64,000 nucleotides of DNA, from positions 1,054,001-1,118,000 of the forward strand of contig NZ_CP045119.1 in the NCBI RefSeq assembly GCF_011492945.1, in the 5' to 3' direction. This DNA is from Rubrobacter tropicus. GTDB taxonomy: Bacteria > Actinomycetota > Rubrobacteria > Rubrobacterales > Rubrobacteraceae. Each line of letters begins with the position of its first letter. Position 1 is the first letter of the stretch. Below are positions 1 to 7,467 of this stretch, piece after piece. The notes beneath the pieces were generated by a model. That model had not been told where the DNA came from, made no database searches, and saw only the letters and a program-made list of their open reading frames with translations. Made by a program: the position numbers and the translations under genes.

Positions 1-1247
1 GTCACCTCCCCGCCGAGCAGCACGTCTCCCCTACGGTAGAGCGCGGCAACGCCGGGGTGATCCTGGTCGTCCGTCCTGTAGACGAGCCTGGCTTCGCGCC
101 CCCTGTCGTAGCGGTAGCGCTCGCGCAGGAGCATGGTGGCGACCGGTGCGCCTTCGCCGTCAACGAGCGCTACCTCCGAGTCTTCAGGGAGGTTCTTCGC
201 CCGCTCCTCGTCCACGCTCAGCGTGACGGGCAGGGTCCAGATGGTCCCGTCGGGAAGGCGCATGTCCTCTACAACCGAGTCGTAGGTCTCGCGGTCCATG
301 AAGCCTTCTAAAGGGCTGAAGACGCCGGTCGAGAGCATCTCCAGGTTGGATAACGCCCTCGCCCCGAGCGCCACCTTCGGCAACGCCCGCGCCTCCCGCA
401 GACGCTCCTGACGCTCCTCCGTCCGGACGACCCTGTCGACCAGCCGCCCCCCGTGGGGCGCTATCTGCCCATCGCCGGGGACCTTGCCGACCTCCACGGG
501 ACGGGAGGCCGCCCCGCCCGACCGCGGCCTGGCGTGGATGGCGTGGGCCGCTAGCTCGTAGTAGTAGGGGAGGCACTTCTCGTAGACCTCTTCGAGCTCC
601 TCTGGCAGTTCGGGGTCGCGGCGGGTCGCGGGCTTGATGCCCGTGCTCTGCTCCGCGGCGTCGTGCCAGCCCTCCCAACTGTCCCAGTGCTCCACGTCCC
701 GCGACTCCCACGAAAGGGAGCCGCTCCTGAACGGGATCTCCAGGTGCTCGCAGTAGGCCGCCAGAACCCCGGCGGGGTTCTCCGAGAAGGTCATCGCGTC
801 GACGACCGCCACGTCCTCGCCGCCCTCGGTGGCGTACCGGAAGAGTTTGTGGAGGTCCTCGTAGCCCGTCTCCTCGAACGTGAAGTCCGGCCACATCTTG
901 TACAGCGAGACGAGCACGTACTTCGGGTCGCGGACTATAAAGGTGTTGACGAACCGGGAGGCGAACTCGGGGCTCAGGACCTTCTTGGCCTGGTAGGCCA
1001 TGTCCTTGACGAAGACGCGCTTCTCACGGGGTTCGAGGACGTTCGCGAGGACGCTCTCGAAAGAGTACTCGGGCTTCGGCTCCGCGTCGGCGTAGCGGTC
1101 GCTCGGGCGGTCCGGACCGTAGTAGTAGGCGTCCGAAAAGGGCTCGTGCAGGACCTCGAAGTCGTCGCGCTCGACGAAGACCCGCTCGAAGGCGGTCGAG
1201 ATCGAGCGCGGCACCGCCCAGAGCGCTATTGGCTTGTTCTGGTTCAA
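1..1247 (-). CDS. Sulfotransferase-ATP sulfurylase fusion protein (3' end beyond window)
   Basis: One uninterrupted frame holds two domains. Residues 1-250 look like a PAPS-dependent sulfotransferase of the Sulfotransfer_5 type: the PAPS phosphate loop is 'PRSISTAFERVFVER' just after the start, followed by the family's 'FIVRDPKYVLVSLYKMW' region. From about residue 262 the sequence is ATP sulfurylase, with 'APHGGRLVDR' and 'LSNLEMLSTGVFSPLEGFM', typical of its PUA-like N-terminal domain. The catalytic HxxH part lies outside the window. ATP sulfurylase makes APS from sulfate and ATP, so the chain joins the start of sulfate activation to a sulfonate-transfer domain. The start is TTG at 1247, overlapping the carbonic anhydrase stop as TTGA, so the two are translationally coupled. 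The acceptor is unknown, and the role of the sulfotransferase domain is inferred. Confidence 0.85.
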   Translation of the reverse strand, partial: MNQNKPIALWAVPRSISTAFERVFVERDDFEVLHEPFSDAYYYGPDRPSDRYADAEPKPEYSFESVLANVLEPREKRVFVKDMAYQAKKVLSPEFASRFVNTFIVRDPKYVLVSLYKMWPDFTFEETGYEDLHKLFRYATEGGEDVAVVDAMTFSENPAGVLAAYCEHLEIPFRSGSLSWESRDVEHWDSWEGWHDAAEQSTGIKPATRRDPELPEELEEVYEKCLPYYYELAAHAIHARPRSGGAASRPVEVGKVPGDGQIAPHGGRLVDRVVRTEERQERLREARALPKVALGARALSNLEMLSTGVFSPLEGFMDRETYDSVVEDMRLPDGTIWTLPVTLSVDEERAKNLPEDSEVALVDGEGAPVATMLLRERYRYDRGREARLVYRTDDQDHPGVAALYRRGDVLLGGEV

Positions 1248-1741
1248 GCCGCGGAGACCTCCCTCAGACGGCCCGTCTCGACCTCATAGACGAAGCCCCG
1301 CACGGAGGCCTTGTTGGGTATGAACGGGCTCGACTTTATCCTGTCGATGGACTCGCGGACGTTCCCTTCGAGGTCCCCGAAGGACTCCAGGGAGAAGGGC
1401 GGCCTGACGCCCGTGTCGGCCTCGATCTGGTCCTTCACCTCGTCGTCGGAGAAGGTGAGCATCCCGCAGCCGGTGTGGTGGATCAGGACCACCTCCGTCG
1501 TCCCGAGCAGGCGCTGGCTGATCATGAGGGACCGGATCTCGTCGTCCGTAATGACCCCGCCGGCGTTCCGAATAACGTGCGCGTCCCCGAGCTCAAGCCC
1601 GAGCATCCCGTGCACGTCCAGCCGCGCGTCCATGCAAGCGACCACCGCGACACCTTTCGCCGGGGTCAACGGCAGATCCCCCCTATCAAAGCCCCGCGCA
1701 TACTCCTCGTTGTTCCTCAACAAATCGTCCGTAACGCCCAC
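1244..1741 (-). CDS. Beta-class carbonic anhydrase
   Basis: A 165-residue protein for CO2 hydration, cytoplasmic. The beta-class zinc site is visible as Cys36-x-Asp38-x-Arg in 'VACMDARLD' and His89-x-x-Cys92 in 'HHTGCGML'. The length fits the short bacterial and archaeal beta-CA branch. The start is GTG with an AAAGGAG ribosome site about six bases upstream. It lies between the persulfide-dioxygenase-like gene and the sulfurylase fusion, all on the minus strand, and its stop overlaps the fusion start. Some members of this branch hydrolyse COS or CS2 instead of CO2, and a sulfur role is possible given the neighbours, but nothing in the sequence decides it. Confidence 0.9.
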   Translation of the reverse strand: MGVTDDLLRNNEEYARGFDRGDLPLTPAKGVAVVACMDARLDVHGMLGLELGDAHVIRNAGGVITDDEIRSLMISQRLLGTTEVVLIHHTGCGMLTFSDDEVKDQIEADTGVRPPFSLESFGDLEGNVRESIDRIKSSPFIPNKASVRGFVYEVETGRLREVSAA

Positions 1742-1758
1742 ACACCGCTCCTTTCTTT

Positions 1759-1835
1759 AAAGGCATCAGGCTACAGGCATCAGCAAGAACCTGAAAGCCT
1801 CCGAAGGAGGCGACCTGATGCCTGATGCCTGTAAC
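1759..1835. repeat. CAGGCAT heptamer repeat, inverted arms
   Basis: Units of CAGGCAT/CAGGCTA run in one direction at the left and return as the reverse complement (CTGATGCCTGATGCCTG) at the right, around a GAAAGCCTCCGAAGGAGGC core that can itself pair. The same unit recurs at 23163-23312 and 41232-41258. It sits in the 100-base gap between two minus-strand genes and could act as a hairpin or processing site. Confidence 0.6.
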
Positions 1836-1841
1836 CTATTT

Positions 1842-2540
1842 TTACGCCATGTTCGCCTTCAAGGCGTCCGCGAGGTGGTAGACGGGCGTGAGCGTCTCCG
1901 GGTTTTCGCGCTCCATGTAACGCACGAACTCCTCCTCGCCCTCGAAGTTCATCTTGGGGTTGGTCTCCTTCTCTTCGCCAAGGACCGAGTGCTCCCTGCC
2001 TTTGTAGTCGTGGCCGGGGAAGACTAGCAGGTCGTCCGGCAGCGACCCGTAGGTGTAATAGAGCGTGTGGTACTCGCGCACCGCGTTCCCGTTCGGCAGG
2101 TCGGTCCGGCCGCAAGACCCGATCAGGAGCGCGTCCGCGGAAAGTATCCTCCCCGGCAAGAGCACGGAGACCAGATCCTTTGCGTGCCCCGGCGTGTGGA
2201 GGAACTTCATGGGCAGCCCCCCCAGATGCAGCCTGTCCCCGTCCTCGACCCTGATGTCTACGCAACTCGCCGGCGCCTCCCTGTGCATGACGAGCTTCGC
2301 GATGGTCTTGGACTTGAGCTCCCGCGCCCCGGAGTGGTGGTCGGCGTGGGTGTGGGTGTCCACGACGTAGATGACCTTGAGGCCGTGCTCGAAGACGGAG
2401 TTGAGCATCGGCTCGACCATCTCCAACTCGGGGTCCACGAGGGCCGCCCACCGCGTCTCGGGGTCGGCGACGAGGTAGCCCAGGCAGCCCCGCTCGACCC
2501 TGAATTGCTCGAAAAGGTAGTCCTGCTCGTCTTTTCCCAC
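1842..2540 (-). CDS. MBL-fold persulfide dioxygenase-like (ETHE1/GloB family)
   Basis: A 232-residue metallo-beta-lactamase-fold protein. The metal motif is 'THTHADHHSG' at 62-71, with later ligands in 'HTPGHAKD' near 115, the Asp in 'LSADALLIGSCGRTD' and His in 'VFPGHDYKG'. The GRTD segment and overall layout match ETHE1-type persulfide dioxygenases, which oxidise glutathione or low-molecular-weight persulfide to sulfite. GTG at 2540 is preferred over the longer reading from 2651 because GGAAGGAGG lies just upstream, and the upstream 37 codons do not resemble the family. No fused rhodanese domain is present. The divergent sulfite exporter fits a sulfite-producing enzyme. A glyoxalase-II-like activity is the alternative. 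Confidence 0.8.
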   Translation of the reverse strand: MGKDEQDYLFEQFRVERGCLGYLVADPETRWAALVDPELEMVEPMLNSVFEHGLKVIYVVDTHTHADHHSGARELKSKTIAKLVMHREAPASCVDIRVEDGDRLHLGGLPMKFLHTPGHAKDLVSVLLPGRILSADALLIGSCGRTDLPNGNAVREYHTLYYTYGSLPDDLLVFPGHDYKGREHSVLGEEKETNPKMNFEGEEEFVRYMERENPETLTPVYHLADALKANMA

Positions 2541-2724
2541 GGCTCTCCTCCTTCCGAAAAGAACGCCCCGGCTAACCCCGCCGGCGTCGCCGCACGGGTA
2601 TCCTAGACCATTGAAGGCCCAAACGTTCCATCCCGAAAGCCACCCTCCCAAAGCCCGTCTCCCACCCGAAACCGCACCCCGTGGCCCGTCTTTCGAGATC
2701 CGCCAAAAAATCCCTCCCGAACTC

Positions 2725-2753
2725 TTGACAGCCCCTTACTCCTGGCTTAAAGT
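2725..2753 (+). promoter_or_regulatory. Sigma-70-type promoter for the sulfite exporter
   Basis: A perfect TTGACA at 2725-2730, a 17-base spacer and TAAAGT at 2748-2753 (4 of 6 to TATAAT). The AT-rich stretch beyond it includes a short inverted repeat ACCG-TC-CGGT overlapping the start region, a possible operator. The promoter points toward the gene at 2826. The 285-base gap 2541-2825 holds nothing else I can name. Confidence 0.6.
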
Positions 2754-2825
2754 ACCGTCCGGTTTATACACCAACACTGTAGACAAAGTAATTAAAATGC
2801 GCAAAGTGAAGAAGAGGAGCGAAGG

Positions 2826-3728
2826 ATGAGGACTTTCATACTGTTGGCGCTGGCGGGGTTGGGGGCTCAGTTGGTTGACGGGTCGTTGGGGATGGCCTAC
2901 GGGGTCTCTTCGACGACGCTGTTGTTGTTCGTGGGGGTTGCGCCGGCGTTGGCGTCCGCGGCCGTTCACATCGCCGAGGTCGGGACGACGGCTGTGTCGG
3001 GGATCTCGCACGCCTCGTTCGGCAACGTCGACTGGTCCAAGATCGTCTGGATGGCGGTTCCCGGCGGCATCGGGGCGTTCGCGGGGGCTTACCTCTTGGT
3101 CTACGCCTCCACCGCCGAGGCGACGTCCGGGCTGGTCGAGCCTCTGGTGGCGATCATCCTGTTCTCGCTCGGCGTCTACGTGCTCTCCCGCTTCGCCTTC
3201 AGGCGTCACGAGCGGCCCGTCAGCGTGAGGCCCGTCAGCCGCAAGTTCCTCTCTCCCCTCGGCCTCGTGGCCGGGTTCCTGGACGCCTTCGGCGGCGGCG
3301 GGTGGGGTCCGATCTCCACGCCCACCCTGCTCTCTTCGGGCCGGATGGAGCCGCGTAAGGTCATCGGGACCGTCGACACCAGCGAGTTCGTGGTCGCCCT
3401 GTGCGCCAGCCTCGGTTTCCTCTTCAGCCTGAGCTTCGCCGAGATACCGTGGCAGGTCGTCGGGGCGCTGTTCGCCGGCGGTATCGTTGCGGCCCCGATT
3501 GCGGCCTGGATCGTCAAGAAGCTTCCGACCCGCATCCTCGGCACGGCCGTCGGCGGCGTCATCCTGCTGGTCAACATGCAGACCTTCTTCGAGGCCATCG
3601 GCCTCACCGGGGTAATGGCCAGCATCGGCTACGTCCTGATCCTGGGCGTCTGGATCGCCGCCATAGTCTTCGCCATTTCGGCCATACGCCGCGACCGGGC
3701 CATCGGCGCGGAGGGGCAGCCGGCGTAG
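2826..3728 (+). CDS. TauE/SafE-family sulfite exporter
   Basis: A 300-residue integral membrane protein with about eight hydrophobic segments and the internal two-fold repeat of the TauE/SafE family. The glycine-rich 'GSLGMAYGVSSTTLLL' in the first half is mirrored by 'LDAFGGGGWGPISTPTLL' in the second. Members carry sulfite, sulfoacetate or other sulfonates out of the cell, or take up organosulfur anions. The ATG follows a purine-rich GAAGAGGAGCGAAGG. It is divergent from the persulfide-dioxygenase-like gene, which suits removal of sulfite. Substrate is inferred from context. Confidence 0.85.
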   Translation: MRTFILLALAGLGAQLVDGSLGMAYGVSSTTLLLFVGVAPALASAAVHIAEVGTTAVSGISHASFGNVDWSKIVWMAVPGGIGAFAGAYLLVYASTAEATSGLVEPLVAIILFSLGVYVLSRFAFRRHERPVSVRPVSRKFLSPLGLVAGFLDAFGGGGWGPISTPTLLSSGRMEPRKVIGTVDTSEFVVALCASLGFLFSLSFAEIPWQVVGALFAGGIVAAPIAAWIVKKLPTRILGTAVGGVILLVNMQTFFEAIGLTGVMASIGYVLILGVWIAAIVFAISAIRRDRAIGAEGQPA

Positions 3729-3764
3729 GGAGCTTGTCAGCAAGAGCTGGATAGGATCCACACG

Positions 3765-3809
3765 AAAAGCGGCGGGATCGGGCTTTGGTCCGGCCCCGCC
3801 GCTTTTTTT
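3765..3809 (+). terminator. Rho-independent terminator
   Basis: AAAGCGGCGGG pairs with CCCGCCGCTTT across an 18-base loop that also has some internal pairing, and the 3' arm runs into seven T residues. It lies 36 bases after the sulfite exporter stop. Confidence 0.85.
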
Positions 3810-3867
3810 CGTCCGGGCGTGGGATCGGGCCTTGTTGTACCTTTCCCGTAAAGGGAGAGGAGGCCGG

Positions 3868-4473
3868 ATGAAGGCGGTCGAGTTTTACTATGACCTCGTG
3901 AGCCCGTATTCGTACCTGGCGTACGGCGAGGTGACGAGGATGTGCCGGGAGCGTGGGGCTGAGTTGGCGCTTAGGCCGATGCTGCTCGGGGCGGTCCACA
4001 ACGCCACCGGCATCCAGGCCCCGATACGGATAGAGTCCAAGGCCCGCTACCAGGCGAAGGACATCCGGCGCTGGGCCGAGCAGTACGGCCTGCCGATCGA
4101 CTTCCCGGACCCGTTCCCGTTTCGCACCCTGAAGACCATGCGCGCCGCGATGTTTTTGAAGGACCGGGGGGAGTTGGAGGCGTTTACCCGGGAGGCTTTC
4201 GTCCTGTACTGGGAAGAGGGCGGCGCGCCGAAGGGACTCGAGGAGGCGGACGAGGACGGGCCCGTCACCGAGGTGGCGCGCCGTGTGGGGGCCGATCCCG
4301 AAGAGGTCCTGGCCGGTGCCTCCACTCCCGAAGCGAAGGAGGCGCTCAAGGCCGCCACGTCGGGGGCGGTGGAGAGGGGCGTTTTCGGCGCCCCGGCGTT
4401 CTTCGTGGGGGACGAGATGTTCTGGGGCAACGACAGGCTCCACTTCGTCGAGGCGGCCCTCGGGAGGGGCTGA
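3868..4473 (+). CDS. DsbA-family protein, 2-hydroxychromene-2-carboxylate isomerase-like
   Basis: A 201-residue thioredoxin-fold protein of the DsbA/HCCA-isomerase branch. It begins 'KAVEFYYDLVSPYSYLAYG': the CxxC of true DsbA is replaced by SPYS, the serine position used by HCCA isomerase and kappa-class GST. The conserved C-terminal 'GVFGAPAFFVGDEMFWGNDR' is typical. ATG at 3868 follows GAGAGGAGG; an in-frame ATG at 3832 lacks a site. It is the first gene of a plus-strand run leading into 3-hydroxybutyrate dehydrogenase, 58 bases downstream. Thiol-dependent isomerase activity is likely, but the substrate is unknown. Confidence 0.85.
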   Translation: MKAVEFYYDLVSPYSYLAYGEVTRMCRERGAELALRPMLLGAVHNATGIQAPIRIESKARYQAKDIRRWAEQYGLPIDFPDPFPFRTLKTMRAAMFLKDRGELEAFTREAFVLYWEEGGAPKGLEEADEDGPVTEVARRVGADPEEVLAGASTPEAKEALKAATSGAVERGVFGAPAFFVGDEMFWGNDRLHFVEAALGRG

Positions 4474-4531
4474 GCGGGGGCGTTATACTGATCCTTCCAA
4501 GGGACAGGAACACAGACATCTCGGGAGGGAC

Positions 4532-5317
4532 GTGGAAAGGGATTCGACCGCGCCGGGGCACCCGGCAGTTGACCTGGACCTGAAGGAACGGAGCGCCCTG
4601 GTTACCGGCGCCGCAAGCGGCATAGGCCGGGCGGTGGCCGAGCGATTGGCCCGGGCAGGCGCCAGGGTGACGGTGCTCGACCTCGACGGCGAGGCCGCGG
4701 AGAGGGTGGCGGGGGAGGTCGGCGGCGGGGCGCTTCAGGCCGACCTGTCGGATTACGCGGCGCTCGACGCCCTGGAGTTCGAGGCGGACATCGTGGTCAA
4801 CAACGCGGGGTTGCAGCACGTCGCGGCCATCGAGGAGTTCCCGCCCGAGAGGTTCTCCACGATCTTGAGGATCATGCTGGAGGCGCCGTTTCGGATAGTA
4901 AGGAAAGCCCTGCCCGGGATGTACGAGAAAGGCTGGGGACGGGTGATAAACGTGTCGTCGGTACACGGCCTGAGGGCTTCCCCCTACAAGTCCGCCTACG
5001 TGGCGGCCAAGCACGGGCTCGAGGGGTTCTCAAAGACCGTGGCGCTCGAAGGCGGGCCGAAAGGCGTTACGAGCAACTGCGTCTGTCCGGCTTACGTGAG
5101 GACGCCGCTGGTGGAGGGCCAGATCTCGGACCAGGCGAAGCGGCACGGGATCGCCGAAGACGAGGTAATAGAGAAGATCATGCTGACGGAGACCGCGATC
5201 AAACGCCTGGTCGAGCCCGAAGAGGTGGCCGAGGTGGCCGCCTTCCTGTGCGCTCCCGAGGCCTCGTTTATAAACGGCGCCTCGCTCACGATGGACGGCG
5301 GCTGGACGGCCCGGTAG
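4532..5317 (+). CDS. 3-hydroxybutyrate dehydrogenase (SDR family)
   Basis: A classical short-chain dehydrogenase of 261 residues. It has the NAD site 'TGAASGIGRAVAERL', 'NNAG', the catalytic Ser in 'VINVSSVHG', Tyr-x-x-x-Lys in 'SAYVAAKHG', and the C-terminal 'GASLTMDGGWTAR' of HbdH proteins. The family oxidises D-3-hydroxybutyrate to acetoacetate with NAD+. The next gene, 13 bases on, is acetoacetyl-CoA synthetase, which would activate that product, so the pair forms a ketone-body or PHB-monomer pathway. The start is taken as GTG 4532 after GGGAGGG, although the spacing is short. Confidence 0.88.
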   Translation: MERDSTAPGHPAVDLDLKERSALVTGAASGIGRAVAERLARAGARVTVLDLDGEAAERVAGEVGGGALQADLSDYAALDALEFEADIVVNNAGLQHVAAIEEFPPERFSTILRIMLEAPFRIVRKALPGMYEKGWGRVINVSSVHGLRASPYKSAYVAAKHGLEGFSKTVALEGGPKGVTSNCVCPAYVRTPLVEGQISDQAKRHGIAEDEVIEKIMLTETAIKRLVEPEEVAEVAAFLCAPEASFINGASLTMDGGWTAR

Positions 5318-5330
5318 GGGAGGAGCACGT

Positions 5331-7307
5331 ATGACCGAGACGACCGAAGGTACCCTCCTCTGGGAACCCTCGCCCGGGCTGCGCGAGAACTCGACCATGA
5401 CCCACTACATGGAATGGCTCGAAAGGAAGAAGCAGCTCTCCTTCGAGGACTACGCCGCGCTCTGGGAATGGTCCGTGGCCGACATCGAAGGCTTCTGGTC
5501 GAGCCTCTGGGAGTTCTTCGACATCCAATCTTCCGGATCCTACGAAGGAGTGCTCGGACGGCGGGAGATGCCCGGAGCCGAGTGGTTCCCCGGGGCGGAG
5601 TTGAACTACGCCGAGCACGTCTTCCGCAACGCCAGAGAGGACGGTCCTGCCCTGGTTCACGCCTCCGAGCTTCGCCCGACGGGTGAGACGTCCTGGCGCG
5701 GGCTCGAAGAGGGGGCCGCCGCCGTCGCTGCGGGCCTGAAGAACATGGGCGTGGAACGAGGCGACCGGGTAGTGGCCTACCTGCCGAACATCCCCGAGGC
5801 GGTCGTCTCCTTCCTGGCGTGCGCCTCCCTTGGCGCCGTGTGGTCGAGTGCCTCGCCCGACTTCGGGGCCGGGAGCGTCGTCGACCGCTTCGCGCAGATA
5901 GAGCCGAAGGTCCTCTTCGCCTGCGACGGCTACCGCTACGGCGGCAAGGACTTCGACAGGACGGACGTCGTCGCCAGGCTGCAGGAAGAGATACCGACCC
6001 TCCAGAAGACGGTCCTCGTCCCCTACCTGAACGAAGGCGCGAACGCCGCGGACCTCGACGACGCCGTACTCTGGGACGATCTGCTGGCCTCGAACGAAGG
6101 GGCCGAACTCACCTTCGAGCGCGTCCCCTTCGACCATCCTTTGTGGGTCCTCTACTCCTCCGGGACGACCGGGCTGCCAAAGGCCATCGTCCACAGCCAG
6201 GGCGGCATCCTGCTCGAGCACCTGAAGAAGGTCTACCTTCACATAGACCTGCGTCCCGGCGACCGCTTCTTCTGGTTCACGACGACGGGCTGGATGATGT
6301 GGAACCTGCTGGTAGGAGGCCTGCTCGCCGGCGCGACCCCCGTCCTCTACGACGGCAGCCCCGCACACCCCGACATGAACGTACTCTGGAAGCTCGCAGA
6401 AGAGACGCGCATGACCCACTTCGGCACCAGCGCGGGCTACCTCACGGGTTGCATGAAGGCCGAAATAGAGCCGGGCCGGGACTTCGACCTCTCGGCGCTC
6501 AAGGGCGTCGGCTCGACGGGCTCGCCGCTCCCGCCCGAGGGCTTCGGGTGGGTCTACGAACACGTCAAGAAAGACCTCTGGCTCTACTCGACCAGCGGCG
6601 GGACGGACCTCTGCACGGCCTTCGTGGGCGGGGTGCCATTGCTGCCGGTGCGGGCCGGGGAGCTCCAGGCCCGGTCGCTCGGCGCCGCCGTCCACGCCTT
6701 CGACCCCGACGGGAAGCCCGTCGTGGGGGAGGTCGGGGAGATGGTGATAACCGGGCCGATGCCCTCGATGCCCGTGTTTCTCTGGAACGACCCCGAGGGG
6801 GAGCGGTACAGGGAAAGCTACTTCGACGTGTACCCGGGAGTGTGGCGTCACGGGGATTGGATCCTGGTAAAAGACCACGGCGGCTGCGTCATCTCCGGCC
6901 GCTCCGACTCGACCATAAACCGCGGCGGCGTCAGGATGGGCACTAGCGAGATCTACTCGGCCGTCGAAGGCGTCGATGAGGTCGCGGACAGCCTCGTCGT
7001 GGACATACCGAAAGCGGGCGGCGAGTCCTTCATGCCCCTCTTCGTCGTCCTGCAAGAAGGCGTTGAACTCGACGACGACCTCAAGAAGAAGATCAACAAG
7101 AGCATCCGCGAGCGGACCTCCCCGCGCCACGTGCCGAACGAGATCTTCGCCGTCCCGGACATCCCGAAGACCCTCAACGGCAAGAAGCTCGAGGTGCCCG
7201 TAAAGAAGATCCTCTCCGGCACCCCCCCAGACGAGGCCGCCAGCCGCGACTCTCTGGGCAACCCGGAGTCCCTGGACCGCTTCGCGGAGCTCTCGCGCAA
7301 TATCTGA
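5331..7307 (+). CDS. Acetoacetyl-CoA synthetase (acetoacetate-CoA ligase)
   Basis: A 658-residue member of the ANL adenylate-forming superfamily, the usual length for this enzyme. Visible motifs are the P-loop 'LYSSGTTGLPKAIVHSQGG', 'STSGGTDLCTAFVGG', the hinge region 'RHGDWILVKDHGGCVISGR' and the catalytic lysine in 'LNGKKLEVPVKKI'. The N-terminal ACAS_N-like 'EYWSSLWEFF'-type segment is present as 'GFWSSLWEFFDIQSSG'. It makes acetoacetyl-CoA from acetoacetate, ATP and CoA. It directly follows the 3-hydroxybutyrate dehydrogenase gene. ATG 5331 follows GGGGAGGAGC. Confidence 0.93.
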   Translation: MTETTEGTLLWEPSPGLRENSTMTHYMEWLERKKQLSFEDYAALWEWSVADIEGFWSSLWEFFDIQSSGSYEGVLGRREMPGAEWFPGAELNYAEHVFRNAREDGPALVHASELRPTGETSWRGLEEGAAAVAAGLKNMGVERGDRVVAYLPNIPEAVVSFLACASLGAVWSSASPDFGAGSVVDRFAQIEPKVLFACDGYRYGGKDFDRTDVVARLQEEIPTLQKTVLVPYLNEGANAADLDDAVLWDDLLASNEGAELTFERVPFDHPLWVLYSSGTTGLPKAIVHSQGGILLEHLKKVYLHIDLRPGDRFFWFTTTGWMMWNLLVGGLLAGATPVLYDGSPAHPDMNVLWKLAEETRMTHFGTSAGYLTGCMKAEIEPGRDFDLSALKGVGSTGSPLPPEGFGWVYEHVKKDLWLYSTSGGTDLCTAFVGGVPLLPVRAGELQARSLGAAVHAFDPDGKPVVGEVGEMVITGPMPSMPVFLWNDPEGERYRESYFDVYPGVWRHGDWILVKDHGGCVISGRSDSTINRGGVRMGTSEIYSAVEGVDEVADSLVVDIPKAGGESFMPLFVVLQEGVELDDDLKKKINKSIRERTSPRHVPNEIFAVPDIPKTLNGKKLEVPVKKILSGTPPDEAASRDSLGNPESLDRFAELSRNI

Positions 7308-7328
7308 GCCGCGACCGGATAGCACCGT

Positions 7329-7357
7329 TTGACTCAAGGTACGGGCTGCTCTAGGCT
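7329..7357 (+). promoter_or_regulatory. Candidate promoter for the MHS transporter
   Basis: TTGACT at 7329-7334 (5 of 6), a 17-base spacer and a weak TAGGCT at 7352-7357. The 160-base gap after acetoacetyl-CoA synthetase suggests independent transcription of the transporter. A loose inverted repeat (ACCGTAT N8 ATACGCGGT) follows at 7384-7407. Confidence 0.4.
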
Positions 7358-7467
7358 GCGCACCAGGTTACTTTGGGAAAGGAACCGTATAGCTCGGGAT
7401 ACGCGGTGCGTGCGCAAGGTTCGCCGGTCTGAGTGCGAGTCGGGAATAGGGATGAGGGGAGACACGT

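Noticed and set aside
2736-3761. 341-residue minus-strand frame opposite the sulfite exporter
   Set aside because: Low-complexity charged translation and no ribosome site; it is the shadow of the TauE/SafE gene.
5286-7337. 683-residue open frame opposite acetoacetyl-CoA synthetase
   Set aside because: No recognisable motif; the plus-strand enzyme has all family motifs over the same interval.
7384-7407. Near-inverted repeat ACCGTAT...ATACGCGGT as an operator for the MHS transporter
   Set aside because: One arm has an extra base and the pairing is short; too weak without conservation data.
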